A stretch of 64,000 nt of DNA from Spirochaetales bacterium (lineage in GTDB: Bacteria > Spirochaetota > Spirochaetia > Treponematales > Treponemataceae): positions 1-64,000 of the forward strand of contig JAQXNX010000009.1 in NCBI GenBank assembly GCA_029098225.1, written 5' to 3'. Each line of letters begins with the position of its first letter. The first letter of the stretch is position 1. Below are positions 53,151 to 62,946 of the stretch, piece by piece. The notes beneath the pieces are model-generated. The model made no database searches and had not been told where the DNA came from. It saw nothing but the letters and a program-made list of their open reading frames with translations. Made by a program: the position numbers and the translations under genes.

Positions 53151-55558
53151 TGTTTTTTATCATTCTCCTTTATATGTTCAAAAACAGCTTTTTCCATTTC
53201 ATCCTGAATCTGCTCATCCTGCGAACCTTCAAACGACTGTCCTTCTCTTTGAGGAACATCCGCCTGTTCAAAATTTACAGATAACTCAAAATTTATTTTG
53301 GCATCAAGACGCGAACTGTCAATTTTTAAGGCCTTCTTAAAAAAATCTCTCGCTGAATCATAATCTTCCTGCTCGTGTGCAATTATTCCGGCATTGTAGT
53401 AAGTTGAAAATAATATTTTATCTTCAGCGTCTGTAGAAATCTGCATAAACATTTTCATTGCACTTTCCATTTCGCCCATCATCATATATGCAGTTCCTAA
53501 ATTATATAGACAGGCATCTATTTCTTTTTGATTTTCTCTTCTTTTTGCATTTTCAAGAGCTTCATAATACTTTTCTACAGACTCAGAATATTGTCCTTGC
53601 TGCCATTTAACTGTTCCGCTTAGAATCTTTGATGAAGTTTGAGAACAGGATGAAAAAATAATTACTGCTGTTCCAAAAAACAAGAATTTTTTAAAAAACC
53701 TGTAGTTAAATTCAGTAATAAGATAACTTAAAATAAGACAGATAAATGCAAGCGCAAGAAAAAATTTATGACGTGAAAGTGGTTTGATTTCGTAAGTGGT
53801 AATAATATTTTCTTTCTCTTTATTTTTTATCTGCAACAGAAGTTTCTGAGCTGAACCTTTTTCGTTTGCATTAATGTAAGAAACTTTTGCATTAGATTTA
53901 TAAATATTGTATTTTTCATTTACTGATTCAACTACAGCTTTAATTTTCTCTTCGCGCAGGGCTGTTTTGACTTTTGTTTTTTTATCACCCGCAAAAATTT
54001 CTGATTCTTCCTTTGAGCCAAAACCTATAATTGTAACGGCTATTCCACTTTCCACACATGAACAAATTGCTTTTTCCATCTTACCTAAAGTTTCTTCACC
54101 ATCTGTGAATAACCAGATATGTGATGCAGTAGAATAATTTTCTGGAAAACTTTTTTTTGCCTTTATAATTCCATTTTCAAGACTTGTACCCGGCACAGTT
54201 ACTAAATCTGAAGAAATAATTTCCAGTAAAGAATTTATATAAGAGCTATCTTCAGTTAAAGGAATTGCCTCTATCCCATCACCTTTTGCAAGAATTACAG
54301 AAACAGATGTTCCCTCCATATTTTCAATAAGTCTGGATGCAAATACAGAAGCAGATTTTAATCTGGAAATTCCGCCGTATGAATCTAGAGCATTCATACT
54401 GTTAGAAATATCAAATACAAAAGAAACAGCATGGCTTGACTGTTTTACCGGCATAAGATAAGTTCCCCATGAAAAGCCCAGAAAAGATAAAACGACAAAT
54501 ATAAAATAAAAAAATTGAAAGACTCTTTTTACAGCAAGTGATTTTCTAAAATTGACTGCAGAAAGTTCCCTTAAAATAATTTTCTTTATGAACCAGGAAA
54601 CAAGCATGGCAATAATTGCAATCAATAAAAATTTCTTATAAAGCGGCCTTGTATTATTTTTATAAGAAAAATGCTGATTGGTTCCCTGAGATTTTGTAAC
54701 ACCTGCTAAAACAGAATTTAATTCCTGAAGAGTCTGAACTTCGTAATATCCACCATTTCCAACAGCAGCAATTCTTTTGAGACTATCTGCATCAAAAGAA
54801 GAGTTATAAGACCCCATATAAGAAACTCCAGTTACAGGATCGGTATACTCTATAGGAAAATTTCCTTTAGTTCCTAGCCCAACAACATAAACGTTTATCT
54901 GTTTTTCTGCAGCAAGTTTTGCAGCAGTTTGAGGATTAATTTCTCCTGCATTATTTTCTCCATCAGTAAGAAGAATAATACATTTTCCGGGAGCTTCGCT
55001 TGAAGAAAGATGACATACAGCCGTCGCAAGTCCATCGCCAATTGCAGATCCGTTTCCTAATTTTCCTACAAAAACAGATTCAAGTTGGCTGTTAAAATAA
55101 TCCTGATTAAATGTAGGAGGAACAAGAACTGCAGCATCAGAACCTAACCCTACCAGCCCGAATCTTGCACCTTTATTTGCCTGAAGTAAAAGCTTAATTG
55201 CATTTTTAGAAGCTTCCAGTCTGGTTTTATCATCCATATCCTTTGCCATCATGGAAGGACTGGTATCCATTACAAAAATAATATCAGTGCCAAGAGAATT
55301 GTATATTTTTTCCTGAACGGAAATTACAGGCTCACTAAATGCAAAAACTGTAAAAACAAAACTAACGGTAGTTAGTAACTTTGCTATTACAGATATTAAT
55401 TTAGTTCCTTTATTTTTATATTCAAAGGAATTGCCGTTCCAGTCAGAAAGAACAGCTTTAAATGTTATCCTATTTAATAGCCTGATTTTTCTGAACGCAG
55501 CTAAAAGCAAAGGAAGAAGCAAAAGTAATAATGCAAAGGGGTTTTGTAAACTAAACAT
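53099..55558 (-). CDS. BatA-BatB-BatC triple fusion (two VWA domains plus TPR)
   Basis: An 819-aa membrane protein. Residues 1-300 are BatA-like: N-terminal helix pair (NPFALLLLLLPLLLAAF) and a VWA domain with MIDAS DIIFVMDTSPSMMAKDMD. Residues 310-600 are a second set with another VWA (VSFVFDISNSMNALDSYGGISR), as in BatB. After a third helix pair (about residue 610-640, FFLALAFICLILSYLI) come TPR repeats (YNLGTAYMMMGEMESAMKMF, YYNAGIIAHEQEDYDSARDFFKKALKI) as in BatC. Bat proteins aid aerotolerance and envelope integrity. Separate genes in most bacteria. Confidence 0.85.
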   Translation of the reverse strand: MFSLQNPFALLLLLLPLLLAAFRKIRLLNRITFKAVLSDWNGNSFEYKNKGTKLISVIAKLLTTVSFVFTVFAFSEPVISVQEKIYNSLGTDIIFVMDTSPSMMAKDMDDKTRLEASKNAIKLLLQANKGARFGLVGLGSDAAVLVPPTFNQDYFNSQLESVFVGKLGNGSAIGDGLATAVCHLSSSEAPGKCIILLTDGENNAGEINPQTAAKLAAEKQINVYVVGLGTKGNFPIEYTDPVTGVSYMGSYNSSFDADSLKRIAAVGNGGYYEVQTLQELNSVLAGVTKSQGTNQHFSYKNNTRPLYKKFLLIAIIAMLVSWFIKKIILRELSAVNFRKSLAVKRVFQFFYFIFVVLSFLGFSWGTYLMPVKQSSHAVSFVFDISNSMNALDSYGGISRLKSASVFASRLIENMEGTSVSVILAKGDGIEAIPLTEDSSYINSLLEIISSDLVTVPGTSLENGIIKAKKSFPENYSTASHIWLFTDGEETLGKMEKAICSCVESGIAVTIIGFGSKEESEIFAGDKKTKVKTALREEKIKAVVESVNEKYNIYKSNAKVSYINANEKGSAQKLLLQIKNKEKENIITTYEIKPLSRHKFFLALAFICLILSYLITEFNYRFFKKFLFFGTAVIIFSSCSQTSSKILSGTVKWQQGQYSESVEKYYEALENAKRRENQKEIDACLYNLGTAYMMMGEMESAMKMFMQISTDAEDKILFSTYYNAGIIAHEQEDYDSARDFFKKALKIDSSRLDAKINFELSVNFEQADVPQREGQSFEGSQDEQIQDEMEKAVFEHIKENDKKQWKSNNETPQRNLADDY

Positions 55559-56486
55559 TCTGAACCTCGCTTCTTTCTAAGGACTTTTTTAATTCTTCAT
55601 AAAAATAATTTTCTATATCATTAACAATATCTAAAAGTTTTTTACACCAGAGTGCATTATTTTTATTCGTAATTTCTTTAGTCTTTTCCAGATTATTTTC
55701 TGATTCTATTAACGAAGATAATTTTTCCCTTCCGTATCTTACTTCATCTGTTTCTGTAAATAAATTAATTACAGCTTTCTTTATATTCTCAGGTACATTC
55801 TGCAATTCTTTTTTTATCTGCAACGTGGTAAATTTTGTATAACTTTTTTCAAGTCTTACTTCCATATAATTTCTTGCAATATCCTGAATTACTTTTGCAG
55901 ATTCTTTTTGTGTTTGTGTTTTTGAATTTTGCAGAACAGCAATTGCTTTTAATGTCTGCTTTTTATTTCGCTTAAGAAGAAATTCTTTTTTCTTAAACTT
56001 AATCCAGTTCATAAATTTTTTGTGTCGGATTATTAAATTCAGCAATATGACAATAAGAATTATAGAAACAACAGAAACTCCATAAAGAGCATATGTTGTT
56101 CCGGCAAGAAGCTGTGGAGTTTGAATACTTCTAAGCTTTGTGTTTTCTTTTCCCGAAAGAACAGAAGAAACATAAAAAGAATTAAATTTAATAATGTAAT
56201 TACCATTTTCAAATTCCATATCTGGAATTGAAAGCTCTCCGGTTTGCCAGGGAACCGCAGTAATTATGATATCATAAAAATCTACACCACGTTCTCTTAA
56301 CTCAGCTTTTTGAATTTCAAGAAAATCCTGATCTTCTATCTCTACAAAATTTTTTGTACTTATGCCATTTGTCTTTAAATCCTGTGAAGCAGAATTAAAA
56401 GTACATTGAATTGTTACAGTATCTCCAACATATACCTTTTGAGGAATTACAGTCTGTTGAATTCTTACTACTTCACCTTTAGCCAT
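55551..56486 (-). CDS. Bat-operon membrane protein with one TM helix
   Basis: A 311-aa protein beginning at ATG 56486, immediately after the DUF58 stop. Residues 1-105 form a beta-rich domain (VYVGDTVTIQCTFNSAS), one TM helix follows (YALYGVSVVSIILIVILLNLII), and then a long charged cytoplasmic helical region (KKEFLLKRNKKQTLKAIAVLQ). It resembles DUF4381/BatD-like proteins in the same kind of operon; the exact family is uncertain. Overlaps the Bat fusion start by 8 bases. Confidence 0.65.
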   Translation of the reverse strand: MAKGEVVRIQQTVIPQKVYVGDTVTIQCTFNSASQDLKTNGISTKNFVEIEDQDFLEIQKAELRERGVDFYDIIITAVPWQTGELSIPDMEFENGNYIIKFNSFYVSSVLSGKENTKLRSIQTPQLLAGTTYALYGVSVVSIILIVILLNLIIRHKKFMNWIKFKKKEFLLKRNKKQTLKAIAVLQNSKTQTQKESAKVIQDIARNYMEVRLEKSYTKFTTLQIKKELQNVPENIKKAVINLFTETDEVRYGREKLSSLIESENNLEKTKEITNKNNALWCKKLLDIVNDIENYFYEELKKSLERSEVQNV

Positions 56487-57374
56487 TTATTTTCTCGAAC
56501 CAAAAATCAAATTTAGAACTTCCAGAGGATTATCATCTGTATTCATAACTGCAGTAAAAATGCCATGCTTTGTGCAATAATTTTTCCAGAGAATTTTTTG
56601 AGCTTCATTATATTCCAGCCATTCTTTTTTAAATGAATTGGAAGAACTTGGTAATTCCATTTTTAAATCAGACTCTGAATCCTCAAAAACAACAGAACCA
56701 ATTGCAGGTAGCTCTTTGTCGAATTTACTTTCTACACGTATCGCAATTAAATCATTATGTTGAGTCAAAGGAAGAATTGCCTTTTGCCAGTCACCTGTTC
56801 TAAAATCAGAAATTACAAAAATCATTGAACGGCTTTGAAGCATTTTCTGTGCACCCGTTAAAGCATTTTTTAATGCAGATCCTTTTTTTTCTGAAAATTT
56901 TTCTATAGAATCCATTTTCTTTAAAAGTGTCATTGTATGCTCTTTACTTAGCATACTTTTAGAAGCAAAAAAAATATCATCATTAAAAATAATTGCACCA
57001 ACAGGACAGGAATTTATTTCTCCTGCAACGGCAAGCAATGCAAAAGCTTCTTTAGCTACATCATATTTTGTTTTTTTACCATCTTTAAGCTGCATTGAAA
57101 AAGAACCATCAAGAACAATAAAAATCTGAAGCTCACGCTCTTCATCAAACATTTTTACAAACGGCTTTCCCATTCGCGCCGTAACATTCCAGTCTATACT
57201 TCGAATATCATCGCCGCGATTATAATCCCGCACTCCGCTGAATTCAATTCCCTGACCTTTGTAAAGAGATTTAAATGTTCCGGTCTTCATTCCTTCGGCA
57301 AGATTTACTGCGAGTAACTTCAAATAGGAGGCTTTTTTAATAAGCGATTCATCTTCAAAGATTTTTTGAGCCAT
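56487..57374 (-). CDS. DUF58 (VWA-like) protein of the MoxR/Bat operon
   Basis: A 295-aa cytoplasmic protein with the DUF58 signature GVRDYNRGDDIRSIDWNVTARMG followed by FVKMFDEERELQIFIVLDGSFSMQL, a VWA-like metal-binding site. DUF58 proteins are always near MoxR ATPases and assist in metal insertion or protein activation. 15 bases downstream of the moxR stop. Confidence 0.9.
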   Translation of the reverse strand: MAQKIFEDESLIKKASYLKLLAVNLAEGMKTGTFKSLYKGQGIEFSGVRDYNRGDDIRSIDWNVTARMGKPFVKMFDEERELQIFIVLDGSFSMQLKDGKKTKYDVAKEAFALLAVAGEINSCPVGAIIFNDDIFFASKSMLSKEHTMTLLKKMDSIEKFSEKKGSALKNALTGAQKMLQSRSMIFVISDFRTGDWQKAILPLTQHNDLIAIRVESKFDKELPAIGSVVFEDSESDLKMELPSSSNSFKKEWLEYNEAQKILWKNYCTKHGIFTAVMNTDDNPLEVLNLIFGSRK

Positions 57375-57389
57375 TTCTTTCCTTAAAAA

Positions 57390-58403
57390 TTATGGAAGAG
57401 GAATAAAATCCAGAAGTTTAGAAATAATCTGATCAGCCGAAATATTGTCTGCAGCGGCTTCGTAAGAAAGAACTAAGCGATGACGTAAAACATTCGGAAC
57501 AACTTTTTTAATATCTTCGGGAAGAACATAATCTCTTCCTTCAAACATAGCCTGAACTTTGGCGCATTGAAGAATTGCAATTCCTGCTCGAGGCGAAGCT
57601 CCAAAATGAATATAATGAGTTATATCATTAGAAAAACTATGAACAGCTTTCTGCTTCTGCTGATTTTCGTTTCTTGTGACAGTCAAAATCGAAACAATAT
57701 ATTCAACTAAAGAATCATCACAATTTATTGTTTCAAGAGTTGCTTTAAGGCGATTAATATCTTCCTTAGATAAAACATGATTTACTTTTACATCTCCGGC
57801 TTTTCCGCAGGTTTTAATTATTTTTACTTCGTTTTCTACATTAGGGTAATTAACAACTAACTTCATTAAAAATCTGTCCAGCTCTGCTTCGGGAAGATTA
57901 TAGGTTCCTTCCTGCTCAACAGGGTTTTGTGTAGCAAGTACAAAAAAAGGCTCAGGAAGCTTATAGGTTTCTTCTCCAATTGTAACCTGCTTTTCTTCCA
58001 TTGCTTCAAGCATAGCAGACTGAACTTTAGCAGGTGCACGATTTACTTCATCGGCTAGGATAACATTAGAAAAAACGGGTCCCTTTCTTACAGAAAAAGT
58101 TCCTTTTGATTGTTCATAAATTAAAGTACCAGTCAAATCTGCAGGAAGAAGATCCGGAGTAAATTGAATACGTTTAAAATCTAAATCCAGAATTTGAGAA
58201 ACAGTTTTTATAGCAAGAGTTTTTGCAAGCCCGGGAACGCCTTCCAGAAGAACATGTCCGCCTGCAATAAAAGCCATAAGAATATCATCAATCAGATGCT
58301 CCTGACCTACAAGTCTTTTTGAAGCCTCTTGATGACATTTTTCGATTATCTGTTTTACTTCGCTTGTACTAAAAGGTTTTGTATTGCTATCTGTCATAAT
58401 CAT
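57390..58403 (-). CDS. MoxR-family AAA+ ATPase
   Basis: A 337-aa MoxR ATPase: Walker A VLLEGVPGLAKTLAIK, Walker B VILADEVNRAP, sensor 1 FFVLATQNPVEQEGTYNLPEAELDRFLMKL, and IHFGASPRAGIAIL at the lid. These chaperones work with VWA proteins encoded beside them. The start (ATGATTATGACAG) overlaps the regulator's TAA as TAATG; an ATG at 58397 is also possible. Confidence 0.92.
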   Translation of the reverse strand: MIMTDSNTKPFSTSEVKQIIEKCHQEASKRLVGQEHLIDDILMAFIAGGHVLLEGVPGLAKTLAIKTVSQILDLDFKRIQFTPDLLPADLTGTLIYEQSKGTFSVRKGPVFSNVILADEVNRAPAKVQSAMLEAMEEKQVTIGEETYKLPEPFFVLATQNPVEQEGTYNLPEAELDRFLMKLVVNYPNVENEVKIIKTCGKAGDVKVNHVLSKEDINRLKATLETINCDDSLVEYIVSILTVTRNENQQKQKAVHSFSNDITHYIHFGASPRAGIAILQCAKVQAMFEGRDYVLPEDIKKVVPNVLRHRLVLSYEAAADNISADQIISKLLDFIPLP

Positions 58404-59038
58404 TATTTTACAAAGCGCTCTGCAGGAGTTACAACCCAGATTGCTTCAAGATCACCATTTCCAACATTTTCTAAAGAATGTGGTGCTCCTGCAGAAAAAG
58501 AAGCGCTGTCTCCTTCTTCCAGAAAATATTCTTTTGTTCCGTAATTAAGTTTTGCTGTTCCTTTAGTAATAATTCCAAATTCCTGACCAATATGTCCGAA
58601 TGAACCACGATGTGTATGTGAACCAGCAGGAATTTTTATGATATATGCTTCTATAGAAGAATTATCATGTTCTGCAGAAGATGGCTTTGCGAGTTCTTCA
58701 TAAGTAGTTTCTTCTTCGTGTACAGAAGGACGTTCGGCAGCCCTGATAATTTGAACTGGACGTTCCTTTCTATATTCTTCAAAAAGAAATTCAAGATTAA
58801 TATCAAGAACATCTGCAAGAGTTAAAAGGGTATCTATAGCCGGTGAAACATGATTACGTTCTATCTGCGAAACAAGACTTTCACTTACTCCTGCTTTTTG
58901 CGCTACGACCTTTAATGTATATCCTTTATGTTCTCTAACCTGTCTAAGTTTCTCTCCAAAGTGATAAGGAGATTTTTTTAATTTTGAGTTTTCATTATTC
59001 AATTCACCGTTGTTTTTTTTATTTGGCGAAGGTGTCAT
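58403..59038 (-). CDS. XRE-type regulator with cupin sensor domain
   Basis: A 211-aa regulator: HTH_3 at residues 28-82 (LRQVREHKGYTLKVVAQKAGVSESLVSQIERNHVSPAIDTLLTLADVL) and a C-terminal cupin (GSFGHIGQEFGIITKGTAKLNYGTKEYFLEEGDSASFSAGAPHSLENVG). The His/Glu metal ligands are present. It sits in front of the moxR-Bat genes and likely controls them or a metabolite-linked operon. The start overlaps the upstream gene by 20 bases. Confidence 0.9.
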   Translation of the reverse strand: MTPSPNKKNNGELNNENSKLKKSPYHFGEKLRQVREHKGYTLKVVAQKAGVSESLVSQIERNHVSPAIDTLLTLADVLDINLEFLFEEYRKERPVQIIRAAERPSVHEEETTYEELAKPSSAEHDNSSIEAYIIKIPAGSHTHRGSFGHIGQEFGIITKGTAKLNYGTKEYFLEEGDSASFSAGAPHSLENVGNGDLEAIWVVTPAERFVK

Positions 59039-60098
59039 TATTTTGTTTCTCCTTGTTCTGTTCTGTTACAAACTGAATAAAGTAATCTTCAAGAGTTTTA
59101 TGAGGACCTTCCAGTTTCATTCTGGTACGGCTTCTTGCATTATCACGCCTTACAGTATAAAGCGAATAAAAGTCACGATAATCAAGTCCGGCATCAGCTT
59201 TTACGTGCTGACCTAAGAATTTAGAAACTTCGTCACGACCAATTGCAGAAATTCCTTTTGTCTTTAAAATTGATCTTAATTCACTAATCTGTTCTGTTGA
59301 AATTCCAAAAAGGAATTCTTCCATTGCCTGAGTAACACCGTTATCGCCCATTTTCTGTTTTATAAAGCTTATCCATTGATCATCCATTTGCATGGATATA
59401 AGAAGAAGTTCACTGGTTCCCATCATAGTTCCAAAGGCAGGAGCAAGACGACGACGGGCAGTCCATACCGACTGCAAAACGGGTGCAACATTCTCGCTGG
59501 TTTGATCATTCCAGTGTTCCCAAAGAAGAATTAATGATAAAGCCCATTCACGACGAAATTCCATCGGCTGTGTAACATCAGAAATTAAATTTAAATAAAC
59601 GTCTTCTGCAAGCAAAGTAAATATAGAAAGCATAGTTTCATTTTCAAATGCCTTTGCATATTTTTCGAATTCATTACCTGAGTGCTTTGAAAAATTAGAA
59701 AAATCAGAAAGTGTATGAGTTTTTGCAACTAAAAGAGCTTTACCAAGATTTGCTTTTGAAGGAAGCCTTAAAGTTCTGTCAGTATCATCCTGATGCTTAA
59801 TTAACGATTCAATAAGTGTATCACGAGTTCTTGTTCCGCCGGCAAGTTCCGAGCGCCCCAACAGAGATGGAAATTTTGCAACTGAATTTGCCATAGATTC
59901 AAGATCAGCAATTCTGTTTATAAAAATTTCATATTTTTCCTTATTGATTTTTTGAATCATAGGAAGAATTTCATTTAACAGCTTATGCTGGCGTTCTGTA
60001 AACAGCTCACCCTGCTGAATACCAGAAGAAGCATCTGAAGCCTGTTCTCCCAAAAAATCTGCTAATTCAATGTCTTCGAAATTCGTTGCACTTTCCAT
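59019..60098 (-). CDS. conserved unknown protein at the head of the regulator/Bat operon
   Basis: Start chosen at ATG 60098 (MESATNFEDIELADFLGEQA), which lacks the unlikely N-terminal extension from 60149. The 359-aa protein is helical and soluble with no motif I know (RDTLIESLIKHQDDTDRTLRLPSKANLGKALLVAK, LILLWEHWNDQTSENVAPVLQSV). Its 3' end overlaps the regulator gene by 20 bases in another frame, so the two are coupled. Confidence 0.65.
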   Translation of the reverse strand: MESATNFEDIELADFLGEQASDASSGIQQGELFTERQHKLLNEILPMIQKINKEKYEIFINRIADLESMANSVAKFPSLLGRSELAGGTRTRDTLIESLIKHQDDTDRTLRLPSKANLGKALLVAKTHTLSDFSNFSKHSGNEFEKYAKAFENETMLSIFTLLAEDVYLNLISDVTQPMEFRREWALSLILLWEHWNDQTSENVAPVLQSVWTARRRLAPAFGTMMGTSELLLISMQMDDQWISFIKQKMGDNGVTQAMEEFLFGISTEQISELRSILKTKGISAIGRDEVSKFLGQHVKADAGLDYRDFYSLYTVRRDNARSRTRMKLEGPHKTLEDYFIQFVTEQNKEKQNNDTFAK

Positions 60099-60212
60099 AA
60101 CAGTAACTCTAACTTTTTCCCTAAATTCTATTTTAATATGAATTATCAATAAAGTCCATTGTAAAAATCTTTAAAAACAGAAGTAAATAAGTCAGGAAAA
60201 ACAGCCGATAAT

Positions 60213-61544
60213 ATGAGTGTGAAAACTATTTTAAAATCTTTTGTATTATTATCTATATTTGCATCTCTTTCTTTTAATGCTTTTGCACAAAATTCAGAAA
60301 ATTCACAATTTTCCATATATACTCCAAAACAGCAGAAGCTCAGAATAACTGCTGAAAATGTTAGACTTATTCCGGAAAAAGATACTTCTAAAGGCGGTTA
60401 TCATTTATATGTAAAAAAATTGCCTGGAGTAAATTCAATTCTTCTTACTGAAACTACAAAAGATCCTTCGGGAATTAATGATAACTATGCTTACCGGGCA
60501 CTGGAATATAATAGTATTAATGGTGACGAAATACGATACCTTGACGGAAAACAGCTGGTTTCTGAAGGAGCTAAATACAGCTTAATTGACTCAACTGTAG
60601 AAAATACTGATTTTTTTGGTCCGGCTTTTCATATTTATATTCCGCCGGTAATTTGTTACGGTTATGACTGGACACGACATGGAGAAGTAACAATAGGAAA
60701 AGGAACTTTTATAAATATCCGTTCATTTGAAAAGCCTTACGCAGATTATTCCGGCGATTATATGGACAGCCCTTTTATGTTTGATCTGGTTACTAAAAAG
60801 CGAACTGTTTCAAAACCTAAACAGACCACACAGCCAGTTTCTCAGCCGGTTGAACAGCCAAAACCTGCTCCAAAAAAAGAAGAAAAACCGCTCCCGGAAA
60901 TTTATGAACCGGAATTTCAGGAAGATAAAGAACAGACAGTTTTAACAGACCAGTATAATCCTGTTGCTGCTGAAAAATTCGAAGAAATTTCAGAAAAAAT
61001 AATATATTCAAAAGGTCCCGATTCTATAATTGAAGACATAAAAGGTTGTCTGGAAGATTTTAAAAATAAATCAAATTTTGATATTGTTTTTGCAATTGAT
61101 GCAACAGGAAGTATGAAAGATGATCTGGACAAATTAAAGCAGGAGCTCATTCCGGAACTTAATGCAATTCTTAATGGTAAAACTGGCGGTCGAGTTGGAT
61201 TGTTATTTTACAGAGATTATGGTGATACCTTCCGTTATATGGACTTACCTGTAAAAGTTTTTGGCTTTACAAATAATCTTTCTATGGTTGAAAAGAATTT
61301 AAATTCAATCCGCATAAATGGAAAAGAAGGCGGCGACATTCCAGAAGCTGTTTATGAAGCAATTTATGCTGCCGCAGATTTTTTTGTCTGGAGACCAGAA
61401 GCCGAAAAACAAGTTATTCTTATTGGAGATGCTGAACCGCATCCTTTCCCACGAGGAACAGGAAAATATTCAAAGGAATTTGCCTATCAGACAGCGCAGG
61501 CAAAAGGAATAAAAATTAAATCTATTCTTCTGCCAAGAGACTAA
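60213..61544 (+). CDS. secreted VWA-domain protein
   Basis: A 443-aa exported protein: signal MSVKTILKSFVLLSIFASLSFNAFA, a beta-rich domain (residues 30-195), a Pro/Lys/Glu-rich linker (KPKQTTQPVSQPVEQPKPAP) and a VWA domain (FDIVFAIDATGSMKDDLDKLKQEL; GGRVGLLFYRDYGD; RINGKEGGDIPEAVYEAIY). MIDAS residues are intact (DxTxS variant DATGS). It lies divergent from the Bat operon, and could form part of the same envelope-protection theme; that is inference. Confidence 0.8.
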   Translation: MSVKTILKSFVLLSIFASLSFNAFAQNSENSQFSIYTPKQQKLRITAENVRLIPEKDTSKGGYHLYVKKLPGVNSILLTETTKDPSGINDNYAYRALEYNSINGDEIRYLDGKQLVSEGAKYSLIDSTVENTDFFGPAFHIYIPPVICYGYDWTRHGEVTIGKGTFINIRSFEKPYADYSGDYMDSPFMFDLVTKKRTVSKPKQTTQPVSQPVEQPKPAPKKEEKPLPEIYEPEFQEDKEQTVLTDQYNPVAAEKFEEISEKIIYSKGPDSIIEDIKGCLEDFKNKSNFDIVFAIDATGSMKDDLDKLKQELIPELNAILNGKTGGRVGLLFYRDYGDTFRYMDLPVKVFGFTNNLSMVEKNLNSIRINGKEGGDIPEAVYEAIYAAADFFVWRPEAEKQVILIGDAEPHPFPRGTGKYSKEFAYQTAQAKGIKIKSILLPRD

Positions 61545-61545
61545 T

Positions 61546-61595
61546 ACGTCGAGTCAAGGCACGCTTCGCTTAAAGCCTTGACTTCGTCGTTTTTT
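61546..61595 (+). terminator. terminator of the VWA gene
   Basis: ACGTCGAGTCAAGGC (61546-61560) pairs with GCCTTGACTTCGTCGT (61575-61590) and is followed by TTTTT. Confidence 0.7.
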
Positions 61596-61613
61596 GGGTT
61601 TTTATTAAACCCA

Positions 61614-61683
61614 AAATCAAACAATGCCGTAAATGCCATTGTTTGATTAACGCATTTTTTTGCTTCGCAAATAATTGCTCAAA
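61614..61683. repeat. 70-bp dispersed hairpin repeat, copy 2
   Basis: Nearly the same sequence as at 28185-28255: AATCAAACAATG…CATTGTTTGATT followed by ACGCATTTTTTTGCTTCGCA. Lies between the VWA gene's terminator and the bidirectional terminator at 61690. Confidence 0.8.
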
Positions 61684-61689
61684 ATAAAA

Positions 61690-61717
61690 AAAATGCCTGA
61701 GTTTTTTCAGGCATTTT
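61690..61717. terminator. bidirectional terminator between convergent genes
   Basis: AAAATGCCTGA and TCAGGCATTTT form a perfect 11-bp stem with A/T runs on both sides. Confidence 0.8.
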
Positions 61718-61734
61718 CTGAATTATTTTAAATA

Positions 61735-62301
61735 TTATTCTTCAATTAATTCTTCACTTTCTTCATAAGAGTCATCATAAGATTCATCATATTCGTCTAT
61801 TTCTTCTTCTGAAGCTTCTTCAATAATGGTCTGAGACCTGTTCTGATTATTTGTCTCAAGCTTTATTGTTTCGTCTTCTACAACAGTTGCTTCAAGCGCC
61901 TTCTTTTTCTGAATTTCTGATAATTTTTTATCTGGAATTTTTGAAAGGGCAATATTTGCAAGCTTTTTGTAAGCAGGAGGAAGCACTGTAGGATAATAAT
62001 CATAAATATTCTGAAGTTCCATTATAATATCATAAGCTTCTTCATATTTTTTTTGTTTTATAAATATATGTGCAAGTTCATATTTAGCTTCTGCAAAAAC
62101 ATTAGGATCAGTTCCATAACGATCAATAGCTGTATTAAAACAGAAAATAGCAGATTTATAATAGCCGCTTGTAGAAGCATCCTGTCCCATCTGAATTATC
62201 TGAGCTGATGTTTTTTCCAAAGGAATCTCTTTAATAGACATGCAGGAAATAAAAAGTCCTGCAAACATAAATGCAATAATCAAAAGTCGTAATTTTTTCA
62301 T
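61735..62301 (-). CDS. TPR-type lipoprotein with acidic tail
   Basis: Starting at ATG 62301 (MKKLRLLIIAFMFAGLFISC) gives a lipoprotein of 188 aa. The body has TPR-like helices (AQIIQMGQDASTSGYYKSAIFCFNTAI, AKYELAHIFIKQKKYEEAYDIIMELQNIY). The last 30 residues are almost entirely acidic (EEASEEEIDEYDESYDDSYE). The frame from 62370 is longer but lacks a plausible signal layout. Role unknown; acidic tails can bind cations. Confidence 0.75.
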   Translation of the reverse strand: MKKLRLLIIAFMFAGLFISCMSIKEIPLEKTSAQIIQMGQDASTSGYYKSAIFCFNTAIDRYGTDPNVFAEAKYELAHIFIKQKKYEEAYDIIMELQNIYDYYPTVLPPAYKKLANIALSKIPDKKLSEIQKKKALEATVVEDETIKLETNNQNRSQTIIEEASEEEIDEYDESYDDSYEESEELIEE

Positions 62302-62513
62302 AAGCCTTATTCTATCCCAAAAAAGCAGTTTGTACAATAAAACATATATAATAAAGAAATAGTTACGCAATTGTATTATATAAATTCACTCATGTACGAA
62401 TCTCTATCACACAGCGCAAATTATATTTGTTCTGTCAATTGTTCATAATACATTTTCCCTAATTTCTTCTCTGAAGTGGAAAAAATATATTTTTTGCTAT
62501 ATTATATTCGCAA

Positions 62514-62927
62514 ATGTGTTGTGCCAGCTTAAATAAAAAAAGATTTTCTTTTCTAATGTCTTTACTGCTTTTTATAATTCTGAACCTGTTCTTTAGCTGT
62601 GCAAGCATGAGCAATTCAACAGAAAAAAAGCAAAGATTCAATGACTGGGAATATATGGGATTTGGAAAAGAAATTCCTCTCTGGTACGAATATGCTTTGG
62701 ATAAAAAACTATCTAAATTAAAAGAATTAATTCCAGAAATAAAATCTAAAAAAGATGTAATTATTTTAAAGTCCAATGGTTATAATTTAGACCAGTCAAA
62801 AAAGAAATTACAGGAAATGGAAAAAGATATTTCCGGGGAATTTATTTTTTATGATAGTTTCTGGGCAAGAATAATTAAAGACACAAGAGAACCCTATATT
62901 TCAATTGCTGTTTACATAAGAAAATAA
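62514..62927 (+). CDS. lipoprotein of unknown function
   Basis: A 137-aa product with a lipoprotein signal (KKRFSFLMSLLLFIILNLFFSCAS, lipobox FFSC). The mature part of about 100 residues has DWEYMGFGKEIPLWYEYALDKKLSKLKELIPEI and a short C-terminal domain. I do not recognise the family. It is only 19 bases upstream of galE; the two may be co-transcribed. Confidence 0.65.
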   Translation: MCCASLNKKRFSFLMSLLLFIILNLFFSCASMSNSTEKKQRFNDWEYMGFGKEIPLWYEYALDKKLSKLKELIPEIKSKKDVIILKSNGYNLDQSKKKLQEMEKDISGEFIFYDSFWARIIKDTREPYISIAVYIRK

Positions 62928-62946
62928 AATGGAGGAAAAATAAAAA

